The notes below the pieces were generated by a model that saw nothing but the letters and a program-made list of their open reading frames with translations, had not been told where the DNA came from and did not search any database. The translations under genes and the position numbers were made by a program. Below are positions 8,579 to 16,729 of a DNA stretch of 64,000 nt, in pieces. The first letter of the stretch is position 1. Each line of letters opens with the position of its first letter. Origin of the DNA: JACPDH01 sp041671505 (GTDB taxonomy: Bacteria; Acidobacteriota; Thermoanaerobaculia; Gp7-AA8); the NCBI GenBank assembly GCA_041671505.1, contig JBAZBK010000014.1, forward strand, positions 62,001 to 126,000, in the 5' to 3' direction.

Positions 8579-9343
8579 ATGAGACTGAAAGTGCTGGGGG
8601 CCTACGGGTCAGCGGACGCGACGCATAACCTCACCGGTTACGTGATCGACGACCGCATCGCGATCGACGCGGGAACGCTCGGGTCGAAACTGACGCTGCT
8701 TCAGCAGTCGAAGATCGAGATCGTCTTCGTCACCCACGTCCACGCCGACCACATCCGCGACCTGCCGACGCTGATCGAGAACCGCTTCCATTCCGATGCC
8801 GCGCCGCTCGAGGTCGTCGCCGAGAAGAGCGTCATGGAGATGCTCCATGCCGACCTCTTCAACGGAAGAGTCTGGCCCGACTTCGAGAAGTTCTCGTCGC
8901 CTCACACGGGGAAGGCGGCGGTCCACTACCGGGCACTCAGCGCGGGCAAGCGGACCGTGATCGCGGGGGCGGCGTTCACCGCGGCGCTCGTCGACCACAC
9001 CGTTGCGACGGCGGGCGCGATCATCGAGCTCGGCGGGCAGGCGATCGCCTTCACCGGCGACACCGGGCCGACTGCCGCGATCTGGAAGAAAGTGAACAAG
9101 ACACCCGGCATGGTCGCGATGATCAGCGAGGCGTCGTATCCGAACGACTTCGCCACGATCGCGAAGGAAAGCGGCCACCTGACTCCCGAGCTGTTCGGCG
9201 CGGAGCTCGCGAAGATCGAGGTCGACGCCCCGCTCTACGCGAGCCACCGGAAGCTCCCCTACGAGCGGAAGATCGAGTCGGAGATCCGGAACATCCGCGA
9301 CCGCCGGGCACGGATCCTCGTCGAGAAGCAGTACACGTTCTGA
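8579..9343 (+). CDS. Metallo-beta-lactamase-fold hydrolase, probable class II cyclic-nucleotide phosphodiesterase
   Basis: A 254-residue cytoplasmic metal hydrolase. The start at 8579 (MRLKVLGAYGS) is preferred because residues before it in the longer frame come from repeat-adjacent sequence. The zinc-binding HxHxDH is present as HVHADH (H53, H55, D57, H58), with a TGDTGP segment near 157 that supplies a bridging aspartate, and a later histidine in LYASHRK. The order of motifs and the short N-terminal strand set fit PDEase_II-type enzymes that hydrolyse cAMP or cGMP. Other MBL-fold activities cannot be excluded. The next gene follows on the same strand after a heptamer hairpin of about 150 bases. 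Confidence 0.75.
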   Translation: MRLKVLGAYGSADATHNLTGYVIDDRIAIDAGTLGSKLTLLQQSKIEIVFVTHVHADHIRDLPTLIENRFHSDAAPLEVVAEKSVMEMLHADLFNGRVWPDFEKFSSPHTGKAAVHYRALSAGKRTVIAGAAFTAALVDHTVATAGAIIELGGQAIAFTGDTGPTAAIWKKVNKTPGMVAMISEASYPNDFATIAKESGHLTPELFGAELAKIEVDAPLYASHRKLPYERKIESEIRNIRDRRARILVEKQYTF

Positions 9344-9495
9344 AGAATTGAAAATTTGAAATTGAACATTGAAGCTTGAACGCGGGCCAGGCAGATCCAC
9401 CCGCGGAATGTTGCGCCCTCCCCGGGAGGTTGACCGCGACGCCAGAAGCGCGATTCGTGCCTCCCGGCTCTTTTCAATTTTCAATTTTCAATTTC
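9344..9495. repeat. Heptamer inverted repeat, ATTGAAA type
   Basis: The left arm 9344-9380 (AATTGAA, AATTTGA, AATTGAA, CATTGAA, GCTTGAA) pairs with the right arm 9469-9495 (TTTTCAA repeated). The right arm ends five bases before the ATG of the next gene. It therefore occupies the ribosome-binding region, and no Shine-Dalgarno sequence is visible there. Confidence 0.85.
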
Positions 9496-9499
9496 GCCC

Positions 9500-10351
9500 A
9501 TGCCAAGACCTCGAATCAGCGCACTCGTCACGACGTACAACGAAGCCGAGCACGTGGAGCCATGCCTCCTCTCGCTCGAGTGGGCCGACGAGATCGTCCT
9601 CGTCGACTCGTTTTCCAACGACGGCACGGCCGAGCTCGTCCGCGACCGCTTCCCGAAGGTCAAGTTCATCCAGCGCGAGTACCTCGGCTCCGCCGCGCAG
9701 AAGAACTTCGGCCTCGACTCGGTCTCGAACGACTGGGTCCTGGTCGTCGACGCCGACGAGCAGGTCACCCCGGAGCTGCGCGACGAGATCCTCCGCGTCC
9801 TGGAGGAAGGGCCGAAGTACTGGGCCTACTGGATCGGCCGATCGAACTTCGTTCTCGGCAAACCGGTGCGCTACAGCGGGCTCCAGCGGGACGGCGTCCG
9901 CCGTCTCATGCACCGGAAGAACGCTCGCTACCCGAACCGCCGCGTCCACACCGACCTCGCGGTCAACGGCCCCGTAGGACGCCTGCGCGGCAAGTTCAAG
10001 CACCTCTACATCCGCTCGTTCGACCACCAGGTCGAGAAGATGACGCGCTACGGTCTCTGGGGCGGCACGCAGCTCCACATCGAAGGGCGCGAAGTCTCGG
10101 CACCCGGAATCCTCGGCCACTCCTTCGCCCGCTTCTTCCGCGACTACGTCGTCAATCTCGGCTTCCTCGACGGAGCCCCCGGTCTCATCACCGTCGGCCT
10201 CCACACCTTCTACACCTTCTGGAAGTACTCCAAGCTCTGGGAGTTCAACCGCCTCAAGGAGCAGGGCAGGGCGCCGAAGCTCCCGAAGATCGAGACCGAT
10301 GAGGAAGTGTGGAAGATGCCTTGGGAAGAGGACGAAGGAGAGACGAATTGA
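9500..10351 (+). CDS. Family 2 glycosyltransferase
   Basis: A 283-residue GT-A fold enzyme that moves a sugar from a nucleotide donor, probably in lipopolysaccharide or other envelope glycan synthesis. The N-terminus SALVTTYNEAEHVE is typical of family GT2. VDSFSNDGT gives the first aspartate pair, and DAD at 84-86 is the metal-binding DxD. The single GT2 domain and C-terminal amphipathic stretch (FARFFRDYVVNLGFLDG) resemble the WaaE/KdtX group of core-glycan glucosyltransferases, which sit at the inner membrane. The acceptor cannot be read from sequence. The stop codon (AAT TGA) lies in the following heptamer repeat. Confidence 0.85.
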   Translation: MPRPRISALVTTYNEAEHVEPCLLSLEWADEIVLVDSFSNDGTAELVRDRFPKVKFIQREYLGSAAQKNFGLDSVSNDWVLVVDADEQVTPELRDEILRVLEEGPKYWAYWIGRSNFVLGKPVRYSGLQRDGVRRLMHRKNARYPNRRVHTDLAVNGPVGRLRGKFKHLYIRSFDHQVEKMTRYGLWGGTQLHIEGREVSAPGILGHSFARFFRDYVVNLGFLDGAPGLITVGLHTFYTFWKYSKLWEFNRLKEQGRAPKLPKIETDEEVWKMPWEEDEGETN

Positions 10352-10456
10352 GAATTGAGAATTGAGAGACATAAAAGAGATATCAATTAGAGACTGTTAC
10401 CGTAGTCAATAATTGAGAATCGTTTCACGTCTCTCAATTCTCAATTCTCAATTCCG
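10342..10456. repeat. Heptamer inverted repeat, ATTGAGA type, between convergent genes
   Basis: Three ATTGAGA units (10344-10370) and their complement (10429-10456, CTCAATT repeated) flank an AT-rich centre. The element supplies the stop codon of the upstream glycosyltransferase gene and lies just past the end of the convergent sigma-54 regulator gene. That placement suits a bidirectional terminator. Confidence 0.85.
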
Positions 10457-10460
10457 CCCT

Positions 10461-11879
10461 CTACCCCTTCTCTCGCTCGATCGCGAACGCCTTCATGCGC
10501 GATTCGAGCGTCGACGGGCTCAGCCCGAGCAGTTCCGCTGCGCCGCTCTTCCCCGAGATCTTCCAGTTGCAGCGCGCGAGCGCGTTCACGATGTTCCTCC
10601 GCTCCAGCCTCCGCCAATCGGACGCGGCGACCACCTCGCCGTCGCCCAGTGCATCGTCGAGCGAGCGGCTTCCCGCCGGCGACTCCGGGCCAGACGCTTC
10701 CGAATGCGGATCGATGAGCGTCTCACGCCCCAGTATTTCTGCCTTGAGTCGCGCCAGCGCATCGAACACGATCGCTCGAAGCTCGCGCACGTTGCCGGGA
10801 AACGAGCAGTGACCGAGCGCGCGAACGAACTCGGGCGAGACCGGCGGCACCTGCTTGCCGAGATCAGCCGCAGCCTCGGCGACGAAGTGCTCCACGAGAA
10901 GCGGCAGGTCGCCAAGCCGCTCGCGGAGCGGCGGAATCGAGACGTGATACGAACGAAGCCGGTAGTAGAGATCCTTCCGCAGCGCCGAGGTGTTCTGGTG
11001 CGTCGCGGCGACGACGCGGGCGTCCATCCGCTTCGGCGAGTCGGCGCCGAGCGGGAAATACTCCCGCTCCTGGAGCAGCCGGAGCAGCTTGACCTGGCTG
11101 CTCTCGGGCAGGTCGCCGATCTCGTCGAGAAAGAGCGTGCCACCCGCAGCCTGCTCGACCATGCCGCTTCGCGCCGTCGTTGCGCCCGTGAAGGCGCCCA
11201 CTCGATGGCCGAACAGCGTGTCTGAGAACATCGCGTCGTCGAGCCCCGCGACGTTTACCGCGATGAACGGCCCCTTCCTCCCGCTCGCGCGGTGGAGAGC
11301 GCGCGCGATCAGTTCCTTTCCCGTTCCGGTCTCTCCGGTGATCAGCACCGGGTGCGCTCCGCGCGCGACCGTTTCGAGATACGAGAAGATGCGCTCCATC
11401 GCCTCGTCGACGGTGAAGATCGACTGGAACGCGGCGCTCCTCGGCGCCTGCCGGTCGAGCAGCGACGCCCGGAGACTCCTGTTCTCCTCCATCAGCTCCC
11501 AGTGCTCGAGCGCGCGACTGATCGTCGCGATGAGCTCATCGACCGGAGCTGGCTTGAGCAAGTAGTCGTACGCGCCGAGCTTCATGCACTCGACGGCAGT
11601 TCGCGCGTCCTGCTCGGCGGTCACGACGATCACCATCACTTCGGGATTCGACTGCCTAACGATCTCGAGGATCTGCTTCCCTCCCATTCGGGGCATGACG
11701 AGGTCGAGCAGAAGCACCGCCGGCGGATTGCCGGCGACCAGCCCGGGGACCGCAGGCGCATCGCTCGTCGTCGCCACGTTCTCGAAACCGTTCGCGCGGA
11801 GGATTCTGCTCACGCCGCGCACGACCTGCTCCTCGTCGTCGACGACGAGAATCAGGCGGCTCGCTCTGTCTTCAGCCAA
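10461..11879 (-). CDS. NtrC-family sigma-54-dependent response regulator
   Basis: A 472-residue activator with three parts. The N-terminal receiver has a phospho-acceptor aspartate at about D59 (LLLDLVMPR). The central AAA+ domain has Walker A GETGTGKE (181-188) and the sigma-54-contacting GAFTGA (227-232). The C-terminal Fis-type helix-turn-helix is GAAELLGLSPSTLESRMKA. It converts closed sigma-54 promoters to open complexes when phosphorylated. The start overlaps the upstream histidine kinase gene by eight bases, so the two form a two-component pair. The neighbouring chemosensory operon carries a sigma-54-like promoter and is an obvious candidate target, which is inference. Confidence 0.95.
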   Translation of the reverse strand: MAEDRASRLILVVDDEEQVVRGVSRILRANGFENVATTSDAPAVPGLVAGNPPAVLLLDLVMPRMGGKQILEIVRQSNPEVMVIVVTAEQDARTAVECMKLGAYDYLLKPAPVDELIATISRALEHWELMEENRSLRASLLDRQAPRSAAFQSIFTVDEAMERIFSYLETVARGAHPVLITGETGTGKELIARALHRASGRKGPFIAVNVAGLDDAMFSDTLFGHRVGAFTGATTARSGMVEQAAGGTLFLDEIGDLPESSQVKLLRLLQEREYFPLGADSPKRMDARVVAATHQNTSALRKDLYYRLRSYHVSIPPLRERLGDLPLLVEHFVAEAAADLGKQVPPVSPEFVRALGHCSFPGNVRELRAIVFDALARLKAEILGRETLIDPHSEASGPESPAGSRSLDDALGDGEVVAASDWRRLERRNIVNALARCNWKISGKSGAAELLGLSPSTLESRMKAFAIEREKG

Positions 11880-14331
11880 CGTCGATCTCCTTCCAGACCG
11901 GAAGCCTGACGGTCGCCGTCGTCCCCTTCCCCGGCGCGCTCTCGAAGAGGAGCTGCCCGCCGTGATCGGTCACGATCCTGTGGGAGATCGGAAGCCCGAG
12001 CCCGGTGCCTCCCTCCGCTCGCTTGGTCGTGAAGAACGGGTCGAAGAGATGATTCATATGCTCGGGAGCGATGCCCGTACCCTGATCGCGCACCTCGATG
12101 ACCACCTCGTCTCCATCCTGGCGCGTCGCGACGACGATCGTGCCGCGCGTTTCGGCGAGCGCATCGCACGCATTCTGGATGAGGTTGATCACCACCTGCT
12201 CGAGTCGTCGCGGATTTCCAGCGACGGAAGGCAACCCGGGACCGAGCTCCGATCGGAAATTGTCGGTCGCCTTCCGGATCCTGCTCCCGAGCAGCCGCTG
12301 CGCCCCGCGAACGATGTCGTTGACGTCGATGCGCGTTTCACTGCCCGGCTCCGCGTCACGCGTGAATCCTTTGAGGTCGGAGACGATCGTGTTGATTCGA
12401 TCGGCACCGGCCAGAATGTCGGATGCGATCTCGTGCGCCTCGGCGCGCATCTCGCTCCACGGAAGCCCGCCCACCCGGAGCGCCGGATGCGTCTGGGCCC
12501 ATGCGTCGACGATCGGCACGATCTCGTCCCACGCCTTCTGAATCAACGGAGCGTTGAGCATGATGAAGTGATTGGGATTGTTGATCTCGTGCGCAACGCC
12601 GGAGACGAGCGTGCCGAGGGAGATGAGCTTGTCGGCGCGGATGAGCTGCTCACGCTGCCGCTCGGCGGCCGCTTCCGCGATCTTCTGCTCGGTCACGTCG
12701 GTCAGCACACCGTAGCCGGAGGCGATGTGGCCGTCCTCGTTCCGGCGGAAGAAGCTGCGCGCGAGCACCGTCCGAACCGTCCCGTCGGGTCGGATGATAC
12801 GGAACTCGGTCGACGTGCTCGCATCCGTCTCGATATCGACGTCGGTCCGCAGCTCGATGCGCTGGGCAACTTTCTGGATGTCGTCGGGATGAATCCGGTC
12901 GAAGAAGGCGGAGTCGTCTCTCGTGCCGGCGCCCGAGGAGACGCCGTAGAGGACGTTCCAGTACTCGCGCGATCCGAAGATGAGCTTCTTCGCCGCGTCC
13001 CACTCCCAGCTGCCGACGTGCGCGATCGTCTCCGCCTGCTCGAGGATGCTGCGCTGCCGCTCGAGGTGCCGCTCCGCGGCGCGGCGGCGCGTCACGTCGA
13101 TGCCGGTCGACACGACGCGCCAGGGACCATCGTTGCTCGCGATCCGGGCCCACTCGACGATCAGGTCGATCTGGCGCCCTTCGACGTCGCGAACCGTGAC
13201 CTCGGCAGTCGCGACGCCCCCGGGGCTGAAGACCAGCGCACCCGCGCTCTCGGTCAGGTCTGCCGGATTCGCCACCGCCCAGACGTACGACATCGCCTTT
13301 CGGTAATCGGCGAGGCTGTCGACGCCGAACATCTCGAGCGCCTTCCTGTTCACGTCGAGCGTCCGGATTCGCGAGATCACTTCCATCATCATCGACGGCG
13401 CGATCCCGATGCGCCGCCTCAACTCCTCCTGGTCGTGGACACCGCGCGAACGGAGGAACTCGACCATGCCGCTCCAGTCGCTCTCCCACGCCGCGATCGG
13501 GAGGTCGCGGAAGAGCCTGCGGAAGCGCTCCTCGCTCGCGGCAACGCTCGCCTGCGCGAGCTTCTCTTCCGTGATGTCGCGTCCCACCGACTGGAGAAGT
13601 CGGACTCGCCCCTCGTCGTCGAAGAAGGCGCGGTCGCTCCATTGCTGCCAGCGCAGCTCCCCCTCCGCGGTCCGTGCCTGGTGCTGGTTCGTCGCGATCG
13701 GGTTCGCCGGCGTGAGGGAGGCGATCTTCTGCCTAACCGTCTGGCGATCGGCCTCGTCGAGGATCAGCGGGAAGAACGACGTGCCGAGGAGCTCCGCGGC
13801 AGGGCGGCCGACATAACGCGCGTAGGCTTCGTTGACGAAGGTGCGCGTCCCGTCCGGAAGCCAGCGGACGATGTACTCTCCCTGGTCCTCGACGATGGTG
13901 CGGTAACGCAGCTCGCTCTCGCGCAGGGCGCGTTCCGCCTCGAGGATCGGGCCGACATCCTCGATGAGCTCGACCGCGCAGACCAGTTCGCGGCTCCGCG
14001 ACCGCACGGTCGATCCTGTGACGCGGGTCGAGACGACGCCGCCGTCCGCGGCGCGATAGTGGCGGCTGACGCGGTAACTCTCGCGCTCGCCCTGAACCAG
14101 CTGCTCGAACAGCGCGCCGACTTCCGCTTTGTCCGCGGCATCGACGAAGTCGAGCATGGCGCGTGTGAGCACCCGCGACGGATCGGCGTCGAGAATCCGG
14201 CAGAAGGCGCCATTCGCCTCGAGGATCATCCCGCGCAGATCGAGCAGCACGAAGCCGATCTCCGCATTGCGAAAGATTTCGTGGAGGATCTCCTCGCTCC
14301 ACTCGAGCGGAGTCGAATCGCCGGCAGCCAT
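11872..14331 (-). CDS. Multi-PAS sensor histidine kinase
   Basis: An 819-residue soluble sensor kinase. The N-terminal two thirds contain about four PAS segments (starts visible at ILHEIFRNAEIGFVLLD, RYRTIVEDQGEYI, RFRRLFRDLP and IAHVGSWEWD), with PAC-like ends such as SVGRDITEEK and GVLTDVTEQK. The dimerisation helix carries the phospho-accepting H581 in GVAHEINNPN, and the ATPase domain has NLIQNACDAL, DQGTGIAPE and GGTGLGLPI. There are no membrane segments, so it should sense a cytoplasmic or redox/small-ligand signal. It is co-transcribed with the overlapping NtrC-type regulator, its likely phosphotransfer partner. The INNPN form of the H box is common in kinases paired with sigma-54 activators. 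Confidence 0.93.
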   Translation of the reverse strand: MAAGDSTPLEWSEEILHEIFRNAEIGFVLLDLRGMILEANGAFCRILDADPSRVLTRAMLDFVDAADKAEVGALFEQLVQGERESYRVSRHYRAADGGVVSTRVTGSTVRSRSRELVCAVELIEDVGPILEAERALRESELRYRTIVEDQGEYIVRWLPDGTRTFVNEAYARYVGRPAAELLGTSFFPLILDEADRQTVRQKIASLTPANPIATNQHQARTAEGELRWQQWSDRAFFDDEGRVRLLQSVGRDITEEKLAQASVAASEERFRRLFRDLPIAAWESDWSGMVEFLRSRGVHDQEELRRRIGIAPSMMMEVISRIRTLDVNRKALEMFGVDSLADYRKAMSYVWAVANPADLTESAGALVFSPGGVATAEVTVRDVEGRQIDLIVEWARIASNDGPWRVVSTGIDVTRRRAAERHLERQRSILEQAETIAHVGSWEWDAAKKLIFGSREYWNVLYGVSSGAGTRDDSAFFDRIHPDDIQKVAQRIELRTDVDIETDASTSTEFRIIRPDGTVRTVLARSFFRRNEDGHIASGYGVLTDVTEQKIAEAAAERQREQLIRADKLISLGTLVSGVAHEINNPNHFIMLNAPLIQKAWDEIVPIVDAWAQTHPALRVGGLPWSEMRAEAHEIASDILAGADRINTIVSDLKGFTRDAEPGSETRIDVNDIVRGAQRLLGSRIRKATDNFRSELGPGLPSVAGNPRRLEQVVINLIQNACDALAETRGTIVVATRQDGDEVVIEVRDQGTGIAPEHMNHLFDPFFTTKRAEGGTGLGLPISHRIVTDHGGQLLFESAPGKGTTATVRLPVWKEIDVG

Positions 14332-14437
14332 CGGGAGCCACCATTTTAGTGGCGCCGGGGCCGTAATTGCGCACGGCGAGTCAGAAAGGCGACGCTCGCG
14401 ACCTGGAATTCACACGACTGGCAGCGCACTCACGCCG

Positions 14438-15484
14438 TCAGACCGGCGGAAGCGCCCCGGCGATCCGGGAGAGCGGCAGCACCTTCGTCGCGGCGCCGCG
14501 CCGGACCGCCTCGCGAGGCATCCCGTAAACGACGCTCGATTCCTCGTCCTGCGCGATCGTCAACGCTCCCCGCCCCTTCATCGCCAGCAGCCCGTCCGCA
14601 CCGTCGCTGCCCATTCCCGTGAGCAGGACGCCGACCGCGCGCGCGCCTGCCGCCGCGGCGACCGAGCGGAACATCACGTCGACGCTCGGCCGGTGACGCG
14701 ACACGAGAGGCCCGCCGCTCACGCTCACCTGGAACCCCGCGCCATCGAGCGATCGCTCCACCGTCATGTGCATGTCTCCCGGTGCGATGAGGACGCGTCC
14801 GCGCTCGACACGGTCGCCGCTCGCGGCTTCGCCGACGCTCACGGCGCAATGCCGGTCGAGCGACTTCGCGAACTCGCGCGTGAAGAGACGTGGCATGTGC
14901 TGCACCACCACGACTCCGGGCGCGTCGGCATCAAGCTGTTCGAGCAGGAGGTGGAGCGCCTCGGGGCCTCCGGTCGACGCGCCGATCGCGATGACGAGCT
15001 CCGACGCCGTTCGTGCCGCCGCTCTCGCGGGACGAGGTCGCGGCACCGCGGCCGCCGATGCCGCCGCGTGCGGACGTCGCCGCGCGACGGCGGCGCCGCG
15101 GATCGAGTCGGTTAGGCGGATGACCGACTCCTGCAGGAACTCGCGCACGGCCACGCGCGGCTTCTCGACGATGTCGACCGCGCCGAGCTCGAGCGCGCGC
15201 ATCGCCATCTCCGTTCCCCGGCCCGCGACCGCCGAGCAGACGATGACCGGAACGGGATCGTCCGCCATCACCTTCTCGAGAAACGTCAGCCCGTCCATCC
15301 TCGGCATCTCGAGATCGAGAAGGATCACGTCGGGGCGCGCCTGGCGCATCTTCTCGGCCGCGATGATCGGGTCTGCGGCGGTCGTCACCGCGATCCCTTC
15401 TGCTTCGAGGATCGCGAGCATCGTCTGCCGTACGACCGCCGAGTCGTCGACCACGAGGACGCGGAGCGAGAGCGACTCGCTCAT
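14438..15484 (-). CDS. cheB: CheB: receptor methylesterase / glutamine deamidase
   Basis: A 348-residue adaptation enzyme that removes methyl groups from chemoreceptor glutamates. The receiver domain has the DD pair (VVDDSA) and phospho-site D57 (LLDLEMP). After an Ala/Arg/Pro linker comes the methylesterase domain with its catalytic triad: S170 in GASTGGPEA, H196 in VVQHMP, and D294 in TGMGSDGADG. It is the last gene of the chemosensory operon, and its ATG overlaps the cheR stop as ATGA. A gap of about 100 bases without a clear terminator separates it from the histidine kinase gene. Confidence 0.97.
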   Translation of the reverse strand: MSESLSLRVLVVDDSAVVRQTMLAILEAEGIAVTTAADPIIAAEKMRQARPDVILLDLEMPRMDGLTFLEKVMADDPVPVIVCSAVAGRGTEMAMRALELGAVDIVEKPRVAVREFLQESVIRLTDSIRGAAVARRRPHAAASAAAVPRPRPARAAARTASELVIAIGASTGGPEALHLLLEQLDADAPGVVVVQHMPRLFTREFAKSLDRHCAVSVGEAASGDRVERGRVLIAPGDMHMTVERSLDGAGFQVSVSGGPLVSRHRPSVDVMFRSVAAAAGARAVGVLLTGMGSDGADGLLAMKGRGALTIAQDEESSVVYGMPREAVRRGAATKVLPLSRIAGALPPV

Positions 15485-16341
15485 GCCCGTTTCACCCAGA
15501 TCGTCGGCCGCGCGCTCTCGACGCGCCCGCTGACGCCGTGCAGCGTCTCCGCGTGCCCGACGAGCAGATAGCCGCCGCGCTCGCAGCGGTCGATGAGACC
15601 GTCGACGACGCCGCGCCGCGTCTCTCCGTCGAAGTACATCATCACGTTGCGGCAGAGGACGAGCTCGAACGGCCCGCCGGCGGTGTCGATCTCGTCGATC
15701 AGATTCAGGCGGCGGAAGGTGATCATCCGCTTCAGGTCGTCGCTCGCGGCGAACGTTCCCTCGCGCTTGCCGATGCCGCGAAGCATGTATCTCCGGAGAA
15801 ACGCGGGAGGGATGTCGCCGGCGCGCGCGATCGGCCAGATGCCGGAGCGCGCGCGGTCGAGGACCCGCGTCGAGATGTCCGACGCGAGAATCTCGATCCG
15901 GAACCCCTCCATCTGCGCGGCGAGGAGCATCGCGACCGAGTACGGCTCCTCACCCGACGAGCAGGCCGCGCTCCAGACCCGGATCACCCGCTCGCGTTTT
16001 CCCTCGTCGGCTTCGCGCTTCCAGCGGGGAATCGCGACCTGCTCGAGAAACTCGAACTGCGTCGGCTCGCGAAAGAAGCTCGTCTCGTTCGTCGTGACGA
16101 GATCGAGCATGCGAACCCTCTCGTCCCCGTCACGCTTCACGAGTGAGAGATAGTCGCCGTAGGTGGCGCTCTTCGTTTCGCGCAGCCTTTTCGAGAGCCT
16201 GCCGACAAGCAGGGCGCGCTTGGTCTCGTTGAGCCGGATTCCGGTCTCCTGCATCACGAAATCGCGGAAGCGCGCGAGCTCGGAATCGCTCATCGCCCCT
16301 TCCACGCCACGCGCGAACCGCTCGATGATCTCGATGCTCAT
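15481..16341 (-). CDS. cheR: CheR: chemoreceptor glutamate methyltransferase
   Basis: A 286-residue SAM-dependent methyltransferase for chemoreceptor glutamates. The start at 16341 (MSIEIIERFARG) is set by the ATGA overlap with the cheW stop; the long upstream extension of this frame is a shadow of cheW. The N-terminal helical domain is followed by the Rossmann core: TTNETSFFREP, RVWSAACSSGEEPYSVAM (SAM motif I, near 110), DISTRVLDRAR, and LCRNVMMYF near 225. These are all diagnostic CheR signatures. The receptor in the same operon ends in a pentapeptide (EYERF) of the type that tethers CheR. Confidence 0.97.
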   Translation of the reverse strand: MSIEIIERFARGVEGAMSDSELARFRDFVMQETGIRLNETKRALLVGRLSKRLRETKSATYGDYLSLVKRDGDERVRMLDLVTTNETSFFREPTQFEFLEQVAIPRWKREADEGKRERVIRVWSAACSSGEEPYSVAMLLAAQMEGFRIEILASDISTRVLDRARSGIWPIARAGDIPPAFLRRYMLRGIGKREGTFAASDDLKRMITFRRLNLIDEIDTAGGPFELVLCRNVMMYFDGETRRGVVDGLIDRCERGGYLLVGHAETLHGVSGRVESARPTIWVKRA

Positions 16342-16721
16342 CGCCTCACCTCCAGCATCGCGGCGGGATCGACGATCGCAACGTCTCCGCCGCGTCCCAC
16401 CACCCACGACCGCCGCTCTTCGTCGTCGGGCTTCGACACTTCGAGCGTCGTCGTCGACTCGACGACGTCGACGACCATCGCGAGCGGTGCTCCCTCGCTC
16501 CCGCTCACGACGATCGTCGCGCCACGCGCTGCCGGGCAGGTGCCCGACAGCGCGCGGAAATCGACGACCGGCAGCAGAGTTCCACGATGATCGATCACGC
16601 CGGGCAGAAACGGCGGCAGCTCCGGGAGAGCGACCACCGCCGCGTCGTCGAGAATCTCCAGCACGCTGGAGACGTCGACGGCCCAACGCGACGAGCCTGT
16701 CCGAAAGAGAAGTGCTTCCAT
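16338..16721 (-). CDS. cheW: CheW-like coupling protein
   Basis: A 127-residue SH3-like adaptor that links chemoreceptors to CheA. It starts MEALLFRTGSSRWAVDVSSVLEI and has the conserved hydrophobic segment LPGVIDHRGTLLPVVDFRAL. It is the shorter and more diverged of two CheW paralogues in this operon, which may let it serve a different receptor or act as an array-ring subunit. It overlaps cheR by four bases and follows the receptor gene by eight. Confidence 0.9.
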   Translation of the reverse strand: MEALLFRTGSSRWAVDVSSVLEILDDAAVVALPELPPFLPGVIDHRGTLLPVVDFRALSGTCPAARGATIVVSGSEGAPLAMVVDVVESTTTLEVSKPDDEERRSWVVGRGGDVAIVDPAAMLEVRR

Positions 16722-16729
16722 CGTCGTCC